Below are positions 42,901 to 51,047 of a stretch of DNA of 64,000 nucleotides, piece after piece. A program made the translations under genes and the position numbers. The first letter of the stretch is position 1; the number at the start of each line of letters is the position of its first letter. Source of the DNA: Brevibacillus panacihumi W25 (GTDB taxonomy: Bacteria > Bacillota > Bacilli > Brevibacillales > Brevibacillaceae); assembly GCF_000503775.1 (NCBI RefSeq), contig NZ_KI629782.1, forward strand, positions 1 through 64,000. The letters are read 5' to 3'. Under the pieces are notes generated by a model. The model ran no database searches, was not told the origin of the DNA, and saw nothing but the letters and a program-made list of their open reading frames with translations.

Positions 42901-44583
42901 TTGCGTAAACACATGCTCTTGACCGTATAATCCCAAAGTCATGTTCACATACTGCTCTCCGAGGCCGGGAAACAAAAAGGCTACTTCCTTATTCGTGCCG
43001 CTCATTTCACCTGACAAGACTCTCCTTGCGTCTCGTAAGGCAAGCCTCTCCCTTGCTTCTTTCGCTGTCTGGCAAACAAGCATTCGACGGTGGGGAAAAT
43101 GAGCTCTGCCTGTCTGAAGTGTATAGGCGATTTCAGCAAGCGATTGCTGTGGCTGTTCTTCCATATGACGGATCAGACGATCTGTCATTTGTTCTAATGC
43201 ATCCTTTGTTTTAGCCGAAAGCAAAATCAGTTGATGCGGACGAAAAGATCCTGTTTTTTCCCGAGGCGGGGCTTCTTCGAGGATTAGATGAGCATTCGTT
43301 CCTCCGATTCCAAAGGAGCTTATTCCCGCCCTGCGTGGACCCTCGCTGCTTTTCCATTCCATCAGCTCGGTATTGATGTAAAACGGGCTGTCTGCGAGCG
43401 GAATTTGTTGATTGGGTTCCTGAAAATGAAGGGTTGCAGGAATTTGTTTATGGTGCAACGCCATGGTTGTCTTGATCAATCCTGCCATACCGGCAGCAGA
43501 ATCGAGATGACCGACGTTGGTTTTGACCGAACCGAGTGCACAAAACTGCTTTTCATCGGTATTTTCCTCAAAAACGCGGATCAATGCCGAAGCTTCAATG
43601 GGATCTCCCAGTGCAGTTCCCGTACCGTGTGTCTCAATGTAGTCAATCGTTCTTGGTTCAACCTGTGCGACAGCCTGAGCTGTAGCAATGACTTCGATTT
43701 GTCCTTCTACACTGGGAGCTGTATATCCGACGCGGCTGGAACCGTCGTTGTTGATGGAGGAGCCCTTGATCACAGCATAGATCAAATCGCGGTCGGCGAT
43801 TGCGTCTTCAAGCCTCTTCAAGAGAACGACTCCGACCCCATTTCCAAACCCGGAGCCTTGCGCGTTTTTGTCAAAAGCACGAGTATGGCCATCAGGTGAA
43901 GCGATCCAGCCCTCCTGATAGAGATAGCCCGTATGCTGCGGAACCTTGATCGTCACGCCGCCCGCCAGCGCCATGTCGCAATGGTAGCTGAGCAGACTTT
44001 GGCAAGCTAGATGGGTTGCGACTAGAGACGTTGAGCAGGCGGTATTGACGTTGACGCTTGGTCCTCTCAGATTCAGCTTGTAGGATGTGCGCGTAGGCAT
44101 GTGGTCCTTCTCATTTCCGATGGCAATTTGCCAGGCTCCGCTCGAGCTCAAATGCTCCAGATTGGGCAGAAGATTGTGAAGAAAATAGGTACTGGAAGGG
44201 GCTCCCGCAAATACACCGATGATGGCTTCCGTATCATAGGGAGAGTAGCCCGCCATTTCCAGCGACTCCCATACGCATTCCAGAAACAATCGCTGCTGCG
44301 GATCAAGCAGCTCTGCTTCCCGAGGAGAGAAGCCAAAAAAAGAGGCGTCAAACCATTCAATCCCCTCTAGCACTCCTTGTGCTGGCACGAAGTCGGGATG
44401 GTTGATCAGTTCTTCCGCAACTCCTGCTGCGAGCAGTTCCTCTTTGCTGAAAAACGTAATCGTTTCCCTGCCGTTCACAAGATTCTGCCAAAACTGACTG
44501 ACGCTTTGCGCACCCGGGAAGCGTCCCGACATGCCGATTATGGCAACTCCTCCAAGATACGCTTGGGTATCGTCCATACTCAT
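39937..44583 (-). CDS. Type I PKS module KS-AT-KR-ACP
   Basis: A 1548-residue module. KS: Cys183 in NTACSTSLVATH, with His in IETHGTGT and NVGHLDSAAG. AT: Ser654 in GYSIGEYTAAC, HAFH in TTHAFHSAMM (malonyl-type), and an unusual PGLGEQYVNM where GQGSQ-type motifs are common. KR: YLITGGLGRLG, Lys in LPKVQGFYVL, Ser in YLSSLSATLGG, Tyr in SAYAAAHTFLDYA, where the usual Asn after YAAA is His. ACP: Ser1486 in LGGDSLIG. No DH or ER, so a beta-hydroxy unit is expected. The ATG at 44583 follows GAGGTGG. It receives the chain from the A-less C-T protein and passes it to the Ser/beta-Ala synthetase. Confidence 0.93.
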   Translation of the reverse strand: MSMDDTQAYLGGVAIIGMSGRFPGAQSVSQFWQNLVNGRETITFFSKEELLAAGVAEELINHPDFVPAQGVLEGIEWFDASFFGFSPREAELLDPQQRLFLECVWESLEMAGYSPYDTEAIIGVFAGAPSSTYFLHNLLPNLEHLSSSGAWQIAIGNEKDHMPTRTSYKLNLRGPSVNVNTACSTSLVATHLACQSLLSYHCDMALAGGVTIKVPQHTGYLYQEGWIASPDGHTRAFDKNAQGSGFGNGVGVVLLKRLEDAIADRDLIYAVIKGSSINNDGSSRVGYTAPSVEGQIEVIATAQAVAQVEPRTIDYIETHGTGTALGDPIEASALIRVFEENTDEKQFCALGSVKTNVGHLDSAAGMAGLIKTTMALHHKQIPATLHFQEPNQQIPLADSPFYINTELMEWKSSEGPRRAGISSFGIGGTNAHLILEEAPPREKTGSFRPHQLILLSAKTKDALEQMTDRLIRHMEEQPQQSLAEIAYTLQTGRAHFPHRRMLVCQTAKEARERLALRDARRVLSGEMSGTNKEVAFLFPGLGEQYVNMTLGLYGQEHVFTQEIDHCSELLKPHLGEDLRNILFQPQQQKEVETSEPGRLDLRKLLGRSQEGNDPAQELLNRTKYAHPTLFVLEYALAQQWMAWGIKPAAMVGYSIGEYTAACLSGVISKEDALYLIAKRAELIETLPPGAMLGAPMSADELIELLKPGLSLAADNAPDLSVAAGPVHLIAALEAELAMREIPTRRLQTTHAFHSAMMEPLRDAFQSMVAGIRLHPPQIPYVSTVTGTWITPDEATDPRYWSEHMCKPVRFGKAVRSLHEAFPGQVWLEVGPGHSLGNLVMHNEEALSGERPAVIPTVRHLYDLSSDAEFLLQSIGKLWLEGVRFDWHHYWGEDKPYRASLPTYPFERERYWVDPVVAREEKNATTVDVRLAVKDWFSYPIWEQNVQPERLPLEKQASGKTRWLFFANESFVSRHVHTVLRQEDSEAEVYTIFAGTDYKQAGPYEFTIEPDNPTHYEMLVKALHSGSSPFPSRIVHAWHVDHDEESNEEITWPHAFWQQQRLGFRSLLSLTQAMSRQHVDQNCMISVITSGLSDVTGDEILVPEKSTLLALLKVIPQEYRNMTCRHIDIPVALANKRGTERLLAQLTEEILYPSVDPTVALRGARRYRQTYEAVSLPKSDTTPAILRQGGVYLITGGLGRLGMLFADYLAQQVQAKLVLTGRTILSALENEDNRGCEGDQSLRAIIEKWQSIGGEVLMLQADVASLEQMRAAVAQAIHRFGRIDGVIHTAGIMGEAAHADILDTDEEMIQKNFLPKVQGFYVLQDALKDVPLDFTLYLSSLSATLGGLGASAYAAAHTFLDYAARNSSHAKSSPVISVDWDGAATDTETLDAIDRIFAAKSHEIPLIVSTRRLSDMVKKWLTSAPDPLHSEKQSISTGSSYARPHLKNAYVAPQTELEQLIAAIWSPLLGIEQIGVHDRFFDLGGDSLIGTQLISRLRATFEIDLTLRMLFEIPTVAEQAALIEEILLSKVEALDETIVSSMETEYMKN

Positions 44584-44596
44584 CGTGATTTCCACC

Positions 44597-46309
44597 TCAT
44601 TTTTTCTTCAACATCAACTGTCTTTGCCGGTTCATGGCCTCCCGCTGCATCTGCCCGCGATTCGATGCGGATGCCACCTTGGATGGTTTCTCTGCCATTG
44701 ACGCAGGAGTCAGATGGCGGGCAAGCGCCTCGATCGTCGGGTAAGTAAACATATCCACCAAGGGAAAGGTACGGGACAGCTCCTTTTGCAGACGGGCATG
44801 AATCTCAACCAACAGAAGTGAGGTGCAGCCCAGATCAAAAAAGTGCTCGTCACATGCGATCGCATCCAACTGGAGGTACTCCCCAAGCACAGCCTCTATG
44901 GTACGCTCTGTGTCTGTTGACGGTGAGAGTCGAAATGCCGGTAATGCTTTTGGTTCGGTCGCCGGAAAGGGAAAGCGTAACAGCTCCGATCGAGCAGGAA
45001 TGCAGGCGATTGCTTCCCCTACCGTTTCTGCCTCTCCCTTTGCCAATGTTCGCAACATGGTCAGCAGGTCTTCTGCAAGCTGGCGAATGTCCGGAACAGA
45101 AAATAGTTCTTCGTGATAAAGCACGCGGAACTGGAGCTCTGTCCCCGGGATAGCCACAATCGTTATCGGATATCCGGTTTTGAGATTGTCCCGGATGTTC
45201 TCGATGCGAAATCCGGCATCTTGTTGTTGGGCCAGTTGGCCGACCGGATAATTTTCTACGACCACCAAGCTCTCAAATAAAGGCGATCCCCGCTTGATGG
45301 TGCTGCATTGCAGGATGTCCCCGAGTGGCATATATTCGTACTCCCGCATTTCCAATTGCTTTTGCTGCTGTTCTCTCAGCCACATCCCCACTGGGCGATC
45401 ACCATCTACCCTGACTCGAATCGGAATATTGTTGATCAACATTCCGATCATGCTTTCAACACCGGGCAGATCAAGTGGTCGCCCGGATACCGTGGAACCC
45501 GATACGATGTCATTTTTTTGTGTATGACGTGCGAGGACGAATGACCATGCGGCTTGGAGCAGGCAGGTCAGCGTAACCTGGTGCCCGCGCGTACTTCGCC
45601 CGATCTGTTGGGTATCCTCTGGTGTCAGGGCAGTCTGGTATTCGCGGAAACCTGCGGTATTCCTCATCCGTATCTGGCTGTTTGGAATCGCCAGTGTTGG
45701 CTCCGTGAATCCGGCCAAGTACTCCCGCCAAAACGCCCTGGCTTCCTCGTGATCCCGCTGTTGCAGCCAGGCAATATAAGAAAGGTAGGGTACCGTGGGG
45801 GTTTCGTCCAGAGCGACTCCTCGAGCAGAAGCACCATAGGACTGAAAGACCTCCTGCAGGACAAGAGAATGACACCAACCGTCCGCAATGAGATGATGAA
45901 AGGTCCATATTAGCTCAAAGCGGTGATCTGACAACTGGAACAAGGTAACCTGCATCAAGGGAGCCTGGGTCAGTATAAAGCCTTGATTCTGACGCTCCTG
46001 TTGGCTTCTGGAAACTATAGTTTCCTGGTCTGATTCTGGCATTCCGCGCAAATCATAAAACTCCCAAGGCAAGGTCGCCTCTTGTCTCACAACTTGCACT
46101 GGCTCATGCAGGCCCTCCCACAAAAACAATGTGCGAAATATGGTGTGCCGTCTGACGACCCGATGCCAGGCAGCCTGAAAAGCTGGAATATTCATGCTTC
46201 CGCAAAGCGTGCAACGGAACTGGTCGATTAGAACATCGGAATCAGGAGAGGACAACGTATGCAGGAGCATCAGCTTTTGCATCGGTGTCAAAGGATAGAT
46301 ATCTTCCAC
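44597..46309 (-). CDS. NRPS C-T protein without an adenylation domain
   Basis: A 570-residue protein with a condensation domain (about 4-440; IYPLTPMQKLMLLHT start, active site WTFHHLIADGWC) and a carrier (Ser497 in DLGCTSLLLVE). A basic tail ends in QRQLMLKKK. There is no adenylation domain, so its carrier must be loaded in trans or receive a ready-made acyl chain. The condensation domain is of the kind that follows epimerases, which fits the epimerase ending the preceding protein. The GTG at 46309 lacks a good ribosome binding site. AGGAGG lies correctly spaced before a CTG at 46324 (giving LKLPNVEDIYPL), so translation may begin there. Confidence 0.9.
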   Translation of the reverse strand: MEDIYPLTPMQKLMLLHTLSSPDSDVLIDQFRCTLCGSMNIPAFQAAWHRVVRRHTIFRTLFLWEGLHEPVQVVRQEATLPWEFYDLRGMPESDQETIVSRSQQERQNQGFILTQAPLMQVTLFQLSDHRFELIWTFHHLIADGWCHSLVLQEVFQSYGASARGVALDETPTVPYLSYIAWLQQRDHEEARAFWREYLAGFTEPTLAIPNSQIRMRNTAGFREYQTALTPEDTQQIGRSTRGHQVTLTCLLQAAWSFVLARHTQKNDIVSGSTVSGRPLDLPGVESMIGMLINNIPIRVRVDGDRPVGMWLREQQQKQLEMREYEYMPLGDILQCSTIKRGSPLFESLVVVENYPVGQLAQQQDAGFRIENIRDNLKTGYPITIVAIPGTELQFRVLYHEELFSVPDIRQLAEDLLTMLRTLAKGEAETVGEAIACIPARSELLRFPFPATEPKALPAFRLSPSTDTERTIEAVLGEYLQLDAIACDEHFFDLGCTSLLLVEIHARLQKELSRTFPLVDMFTYPTIEALARHLTPASMAEKPSKVASASNRGQMQREAMNRQRQLMLKKK

Positions 46310-46337
46310 GTTTGGCAGCTTCAGTATTGTTCACCTC

Positions 46338-49300
46338 CTAGGATTCAAGTCGGACAAGCTGTCGTTCAATCTCCTTCCACTCTTCTGGCAATAGCTTTGT
46401 CAACGGAAAATCGACAGGTGCGTAACCGATGGCGTCAGGTTGTTCACTCAGCCTAATCATCGCCTTTATTTCTTCCAAGGTCGCTTCGGCATAGATTTGC
46501 ATTTCCGCTGGGGAGTGAACAAGAGGATGGTAAGTCCACTCCATACGCAGACGTTGACCGAAAATGGAAACGTTCAATTCGAGCCAATGCGACCGTTGAT
46601 TTTTCGGGCTGCGATCAAGACCGACATATCTGTGCACGGGCCGGAAAAAACCGTTTTGCCCCATGGAGGAGTCTATTTGCCCCAGATAGTTGAAAAGCAG
46701 CAGCCGTGACGTGGTTGATTCCGACTTGTTGCGAACACCTTCAGCTTCGCCTAAATAGCGAATGATGCCGTACCCGATACCTTGGGCAGGTACACGTCGC
46801 AATTTTTCTTTGACAAGCAGCAGGGTGTTTTCCCGGCTCATGCCTACTGCGGGCGAGAATCGAATCGGATAAAGACTGGTAAACCAGCCGACCGTTCGGG
46901 ACAGGTCCATCCCTTCCTCTAGTGTTTCCCTGCCGTGACTTTCCATGTCGATTGTAAAGTCCTCATTACCTGAACCGAGTGCGCCACTACGGATCAGGGC
47001 AGCCAATACCACTTCCTGAATTTTGAGACGATTGATTTTCGGTAAAAGACGCACGAGCTTGTCCGTATGGTGCGTGTCCAACTCTATTATGAACCGCTGC
47101 GCCATGTCCCCGGTGTTGAGGCATAGCTCTACTCCCGACTCGTCCTCTGGAGCATATAGTTCCTGCTCCATCCAGTATCCTGTCTCACGCTGAATTACTT
47201 CGGATCGGGCATACGTCGCCAACCGATCTGCCCATTCCTGGTACGAAGTAGTCTTGGCCGGCAAGCAAATCGATTCCCCGCGGGAAAGCTGCAGGCACAC
47301 ATGCTCCAGATCCTCCAGCAGGATTCGCCAGGAGACACTGTCGACCAATAAGTGATGGATGATAATGAGTAGCTGGCGATGATCCCCTTTTTCAAACAGG
47401 ATCAGCCGATGCAATGGACCCTTGGATATATCCAGAGAAGCTTGAGCCTCGTCACTTCTCTGCCGCTGGATTCTCTCCTGGTCATCCAGCGGCAGCCTGG
47501 AAAGATCCTCGATGGAAAAGGAGACAGAATCTGTTACATGTTCATATTGCTGGTTCCAGCCCCCCGCAGAAGGAACAAAACGCATACGCAAACTGTCGTG
47601 ATGGCGAACCAACGCTTCCCAACCGAGTCGGATAGTTGTCGCTTCCAGCTCAGCAGACACCTCTAGCAGCATGGATTGGTTCTCATGATGCAGGTGTGCG
47701 AGCTGTCGCGAAAAAAACCAGCGCTGAATCGGAGTCAGCAAAACTTTCCCATGCAAAGCAGTTTCCGGAGCGGACGGGGGAAGTTGATTGGTTACGGCCA
47801 CTTGGGCAAGCTCGGCAATCGTCTGGTGCTGGATCAGTTGTTTGGGTGTCAGCTTCAACCCCGCCTGCCTCAGACGAGACGCTGCCTGAATGCTCATGAT
47901 CGAATCTCCGCCCAATGAAAAAAAGTTGTCATGAACGCTAATCTGCTCCAATTGAAAGAGTTCCGCCCAAATCTCGGCTATGATCTTCTCGACGTCATTT
48001 CTTGGGGCTATATGCACAGCCTGCCTAGTTTCCTGCTCCCACTCAGGCTCGGGCAATCGTTTTCGGTCTACTTTCCCATTGTGGGACAGCGGAATTTCAT
48101 CGAGAATCACAAATCGGGACGGAACCATATAATCCGGCAATTTCTTCAGGATATGAATCCGCCATGCCCCCGAGTCTGACTGAGCACCTTCGCAGGTCAC
48201 AACATAAGCCACAAGATGGGCAGCTTTACGGTCCTGAACGACGGTGACGACAGCTTCGCGAATGTCTTTATGCTGACAAAGAACATGTTCGATTTCCCCA
48301 AGTTCGATGCGAAGTCCCCTGAGCTTGACTTGAAAGTCGGCACGTCCAAGATACTCGATGTTTCCATCTGGCTGCCAGCGAGCCAAATCCCCGGTACGGT
48401 ACAATCGTTCTCCGTTTTGAACAGAAAACGGATCGGCGATAAATTTTTCTTCTGTCAAGTCGGGACGTCCCCAATAGCCGCGCGCCAGATTGACGCCCCC
48501 GATGTAAAGCTCCCCTGTCACTCCGACGGGAACCGGATTTTTTTCGCCATCCAAAAGGTAGATGCGGGTATTGGCGATGGGCCGTCCAATCGGGACTGTC
48601 CTTCGTTCGTCCCCGGGCTGACAGGAAAAGAAGGTGACGTCAATCGCTGCCTCAGTGGGACCGTAGAGATTGTGGAGTTCAGTCTCGGGATGTGCCTCGA
48701 AAAATCGCTCTTTACACTCATACGGCAACGCCTCGCCGCTGCAAAAGACGCGTCGCAAATGAGGAAATGTCCCCCTCTTTGACTGCTCCAAAAACAGGAT
48801 GAGCATGGACGGGACGAAATGGAGCGTCGTGATCCGTTCCGACAACATGACCTCCCTCAAATATTCAGGATCGCGGTGTCCGTCCGGACGAGCCACGACC
48901 AACGTCGCTCCCGCCAATAACGGCCAGAAAAACTCCCAGACCGAGACGTCAAAGCTGAACGGAGTTTTTTGCAATATTCGGTCAGTGGCATCCAGCCCAT
49001 ATTCATCCTGCATCCACAAAAGACGGTTTCGTATCCCCGCGTGCGTATTCATAACGCCCTTTGGCGTTCCTGTCGATCCCGATGTATAGATGACATATGC
49101 GAGATGTGTATCCTCGATTAGAACCGACAGATTGTTTGTGGATAAAGCATTCCACGGTCTATTTTCCCCGTCGACTGCAATGATTCGGCACAAATTCTCT
49201 ATTTCGGGCAGGGTATGGCGAAGAGTCTCCTGGGTGAGAACCACGCTGGCTTGTGTATCCTCCAGCATGTATCTAATTCGTTCGCGAGGATAATCGGGAT

Positions 49301-51047
49301 CGATCGGGACGTAGGCGCCACCTGCTTTCATGATCGCCAGCAGGCTGATGACCATCTCTACGGAACGAGCCATGTAGACACCGACTAGATCATCGGGCTT
49401 GATTCCCAGGTGTCGCAAGTAATGCGCTAGCTGATTCGCCTGGCTGTTCAGCTCCCGGTAGGTCAGACGATCGGTTCCGAAAACAATCGCTTCTCTGTCA
49501 GGTGTTCTTTCAGTCTGCTCCTCAATGAGCTGAGGCAGAAGCAGACTAGGTTCATAGACTACCTGAGTCTGGTTCCATGTATGCAAAAGCAGCTCGGATT
49601 CTCTTTCAGTTAAAATAGAAAACTGGTTGATTCCGATCTCGGGTGACTTGGCCATCGTTTCCAGAATGATGACAAAATGATCGATCATTCGTTCTATGGT
49701 GCTTGCGTCAAACAAATCGGTACTGTATTCCAGCTCCCCCAGCAGCTCCGCTCCTTGCTCCCGGATAAAGAGCGACAGATCAAACTTGGAAGTGTGCTTA
49801 CCCACCTCCTCCATCTGCACCTCCAGGTTGGAGACCTGTGCTGTTTGCATAGGAGAGTTCTGGACGGCGAACTCAGCCTGAAAGATTGGCTGATAGCTGA
49901 GATTCCGCTCGGGCTGCAAGATGTCTACCAGTTTTTCAAAAGGGAGCGCCTGATGTTCAAACGCCTCAAGCACCGTTTCACGAACGCGTTGGAAGAGCTC
50001 CCGAAAGCTAGGAGCGTCAGAAAGATCGACACGCATGACCAGGGTATTGACGAAAAAACCGATGATATTTTCCACAGCTGTCTGATGGCGATTTGCTACA
50101 GGGGTTCCTACCAAAATGTCTTCTTGTCCGGAATAACGATAGAGCAATGTTTGGTAGGCTGCCAGAAGTCCCATGAACAGCGTGATGCCTTCACGTTGGA
50201 ACAGACACCGCAGTTTCTCAGCCAGTTCGGCTCGTATGGAAAAGCGGATAAGATTACCGCGATAGCTTTGTGTACTCGGACGTGGACGGTCGGAAGGAAG
50301 CTGAAGAACCGGCAGCTCTCCACCCAGCCTGTTCTTCCAATAGGTGGTGAGCGATTCCAGTTTTTCTCCCTGGCATACCTCCAATTGTTCATAAGCATAA
50401 TCGATGTACTGCATCTGCAACTCCGGAAGTCTTAGATTCGCACCGGTGGAAAAAGCTTCATAGCAAAGGATAATTTCTTGTACCATGATCCCGCAAGACC
50501 AGCCATCAGTAATGATATGGTGTTTGGTGATGAGTAGGCGGTATTCTTCTTCAGCTATCCGAAACAAACTAGCGCGGAGCAAAGGCCCCTTTTCCAGATC
50601 AAATGGATGCTGCGACTCCTGAGTCAGAATTTCCTGCCACTTTTTTTCTCTCTCTCCAGTCAAAAGTCCCCGCAGATCCTGGGTCAGCAAATGAAAGGGC
50701 TCTGCTGGCTGTATGATCTGTCTCGCTTCCCCATCTACTGTCAGAAATCGCGTCCGCAGCATCTCGTGCCGTACAACCAACTGGTCAAAGCTCCTTTTCA
50801 ACGCCTCTACATCCACTGGGCCGCGCATCCGGACGGAGGTTACGATGCTGTACGCCGGATGATGGGGCTCCAACTGGTCTACCACCCACAGTCGCTGCTG
50901 CGAAAAGGAAAGCGGGTGATGATCTGCATGAAGCGGGCGTCTCTTAATCGGGCGCTCCCCTTGTTTTCGCTTCTTCTTCAGCCTAATCAGCTGATCCAGA
51001 TTGTGTGCCGTCAGTTCACGGATGCGCTTTTGCAAGTCTTCCCTCAA
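46338..51047 (-). CDS. NRPS C-A(Ser)-T-E
   Basis: A 1569-residue module. Condensation about 40-480 (TKHHIITDGWS; start HPLSFSQQRLWVVDQL). Adenylation about 490-1010 (YVIYTSGSTGTPKGV, LYGPTEAAIDV, HNGKVDR). Carrier Ser1049 in LGGDSIMS. Epimerisation about 1090-1550 (IHHLLVDSVSW, TVGWFTSLYPIRF, NYLGQID). The adenylation pocket reads D-V-W-H-F-S-L-I-D-K, one residue from the standard serine code, so D-Ser is expected. A TTG start at 51047 overlaps the stop of the preceding PKS (TTGA), with GGAGGGA upstream. It takes the chain from a KS-AT-KR-ACP module and hands it to the A-less C-T protein. Confidence 0.93.
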   Translation of the reverse strand: MREDLQKRIRELTAHNLDQLIRLKKKRKQGERPIKRRPLHADHHPLSFSQQRLWVVDQLEPHHPAYSIVTSVRMRGPVDVEALKRSFDQLVVRHEMLRTRFLTVDGEARQIIQPAEPFHLLTQDLRGLLTGEREKKWQEILTQESQHPFDLEKGPLLRASLFRIAEEEYRLLITKHHIITDGWSCGIMVQEIILCYEAFSTGANLRLPELQMQYIDYAYEQLEVCQGEKLESLTTYWKNRLGGELPVLQLPSDRPRPSTQSYRGNLIRFSIRAELAEKLRCLFQREGITLFMGLLAAYQTLLYRYSGQEDILVGTPVANRHQTAVENIIGFFVNTLVMRVDLSDAPSFRELFQRVRETVLEAFEHQALPFEKLVDILQPERNLSYQPIFQAEFAVQNSPMQTAQVSNLEVQMEEVGKHTSKFDLSLFIREQGAELLGELEYSTDLFDASTIERMIDHFVIILETMAKSPEIGINQFSILTERESELLLHTWNQTQVVYEPSLLLPQLIEEQTERTPDREAIVFGTDRLTYRELNSQANQLAHYLRHLGIKPDDLVGVYMARSVEMVISLLAIMKAGGAYVPIDPDYPRERIRYMLEDTQASVVLTQETLRHTLPEIENLCRIIAVDGENRPWNALSTNNLSVLIEDTHLAYVIYTSGSTGTPKGVMNTHAGIRNRLLWMQDEYGLDATDRILQKTPFSFDVSVWEFFWPLLAGATLVVARPDGHRDPEYLREVMLSERITTLHFVPSMLILFLEQSKRGTFPHLRRVFCSGEALPYECKERFFEAHPETELHNLYGPTEAAIDVTFFSCQPGDERRTVPIGRPIANTRIYLLDGEKNPVPVGVTGELYIGGVNLARGYWGRPDLTEEKFIADPFSVQNGERLYRTGDLARWQPDGNIEYLGRADFQVKLRGLRIELGEIEHVLCQHKDIREAVVTVVQDRKAAHLVAYVVTCEGAQSDSGAWRIHILKKLPDYMVPSRFVILDEIPLSHNGKVDRKRLPEPEWEQETRQAVHIAPRNDVEKIIAEIWAELFQLEQISVHDNFFSLGGDSIMSIQAASRLRQAGLKLTPKQLIQHQTIAELAQVAVTNQLPPSAPETALHGKVLLTPIQRWFFSRQLAHLHHENQSMLLEVSAELEATTIRLGWEALVRHHDSLRMRFVPSAGGWNQQYEHVTDSVSFSIEDLSRLPLDDQERIQRQRSDEAQASLDISKGPLHRLILFEKGDHRQLLIIIHHLLVDSVSWRILLEDLEHVCLQLSRGESICLPAKTTSYQEWADRLATYARSEVIQRETGYWMEQELYAPEDESGVELCLNTGDMAQRFIIELDTHHTDKLVRLLPKINRLKIQEVVLAALIRSGALGSGNEDFTIDMESHGRETLEEGMDLSRTVGWFTSLYPIRFSPAVGMSRENTLLLVKEKLRRVPAQGIGYGIIRYLGEAEGVRNKSESTTSRLLLFNYLGQIDSSMGQNGFFRPVHRYVGLDRSPKNQRSHWLELNVSIFGQRLRMEWTYHPLVHSPAEMQIYAEATLEEIKAMIRLSEQPDAIGYAPVDFPLTKLLPEEWKEIERQLVRLES

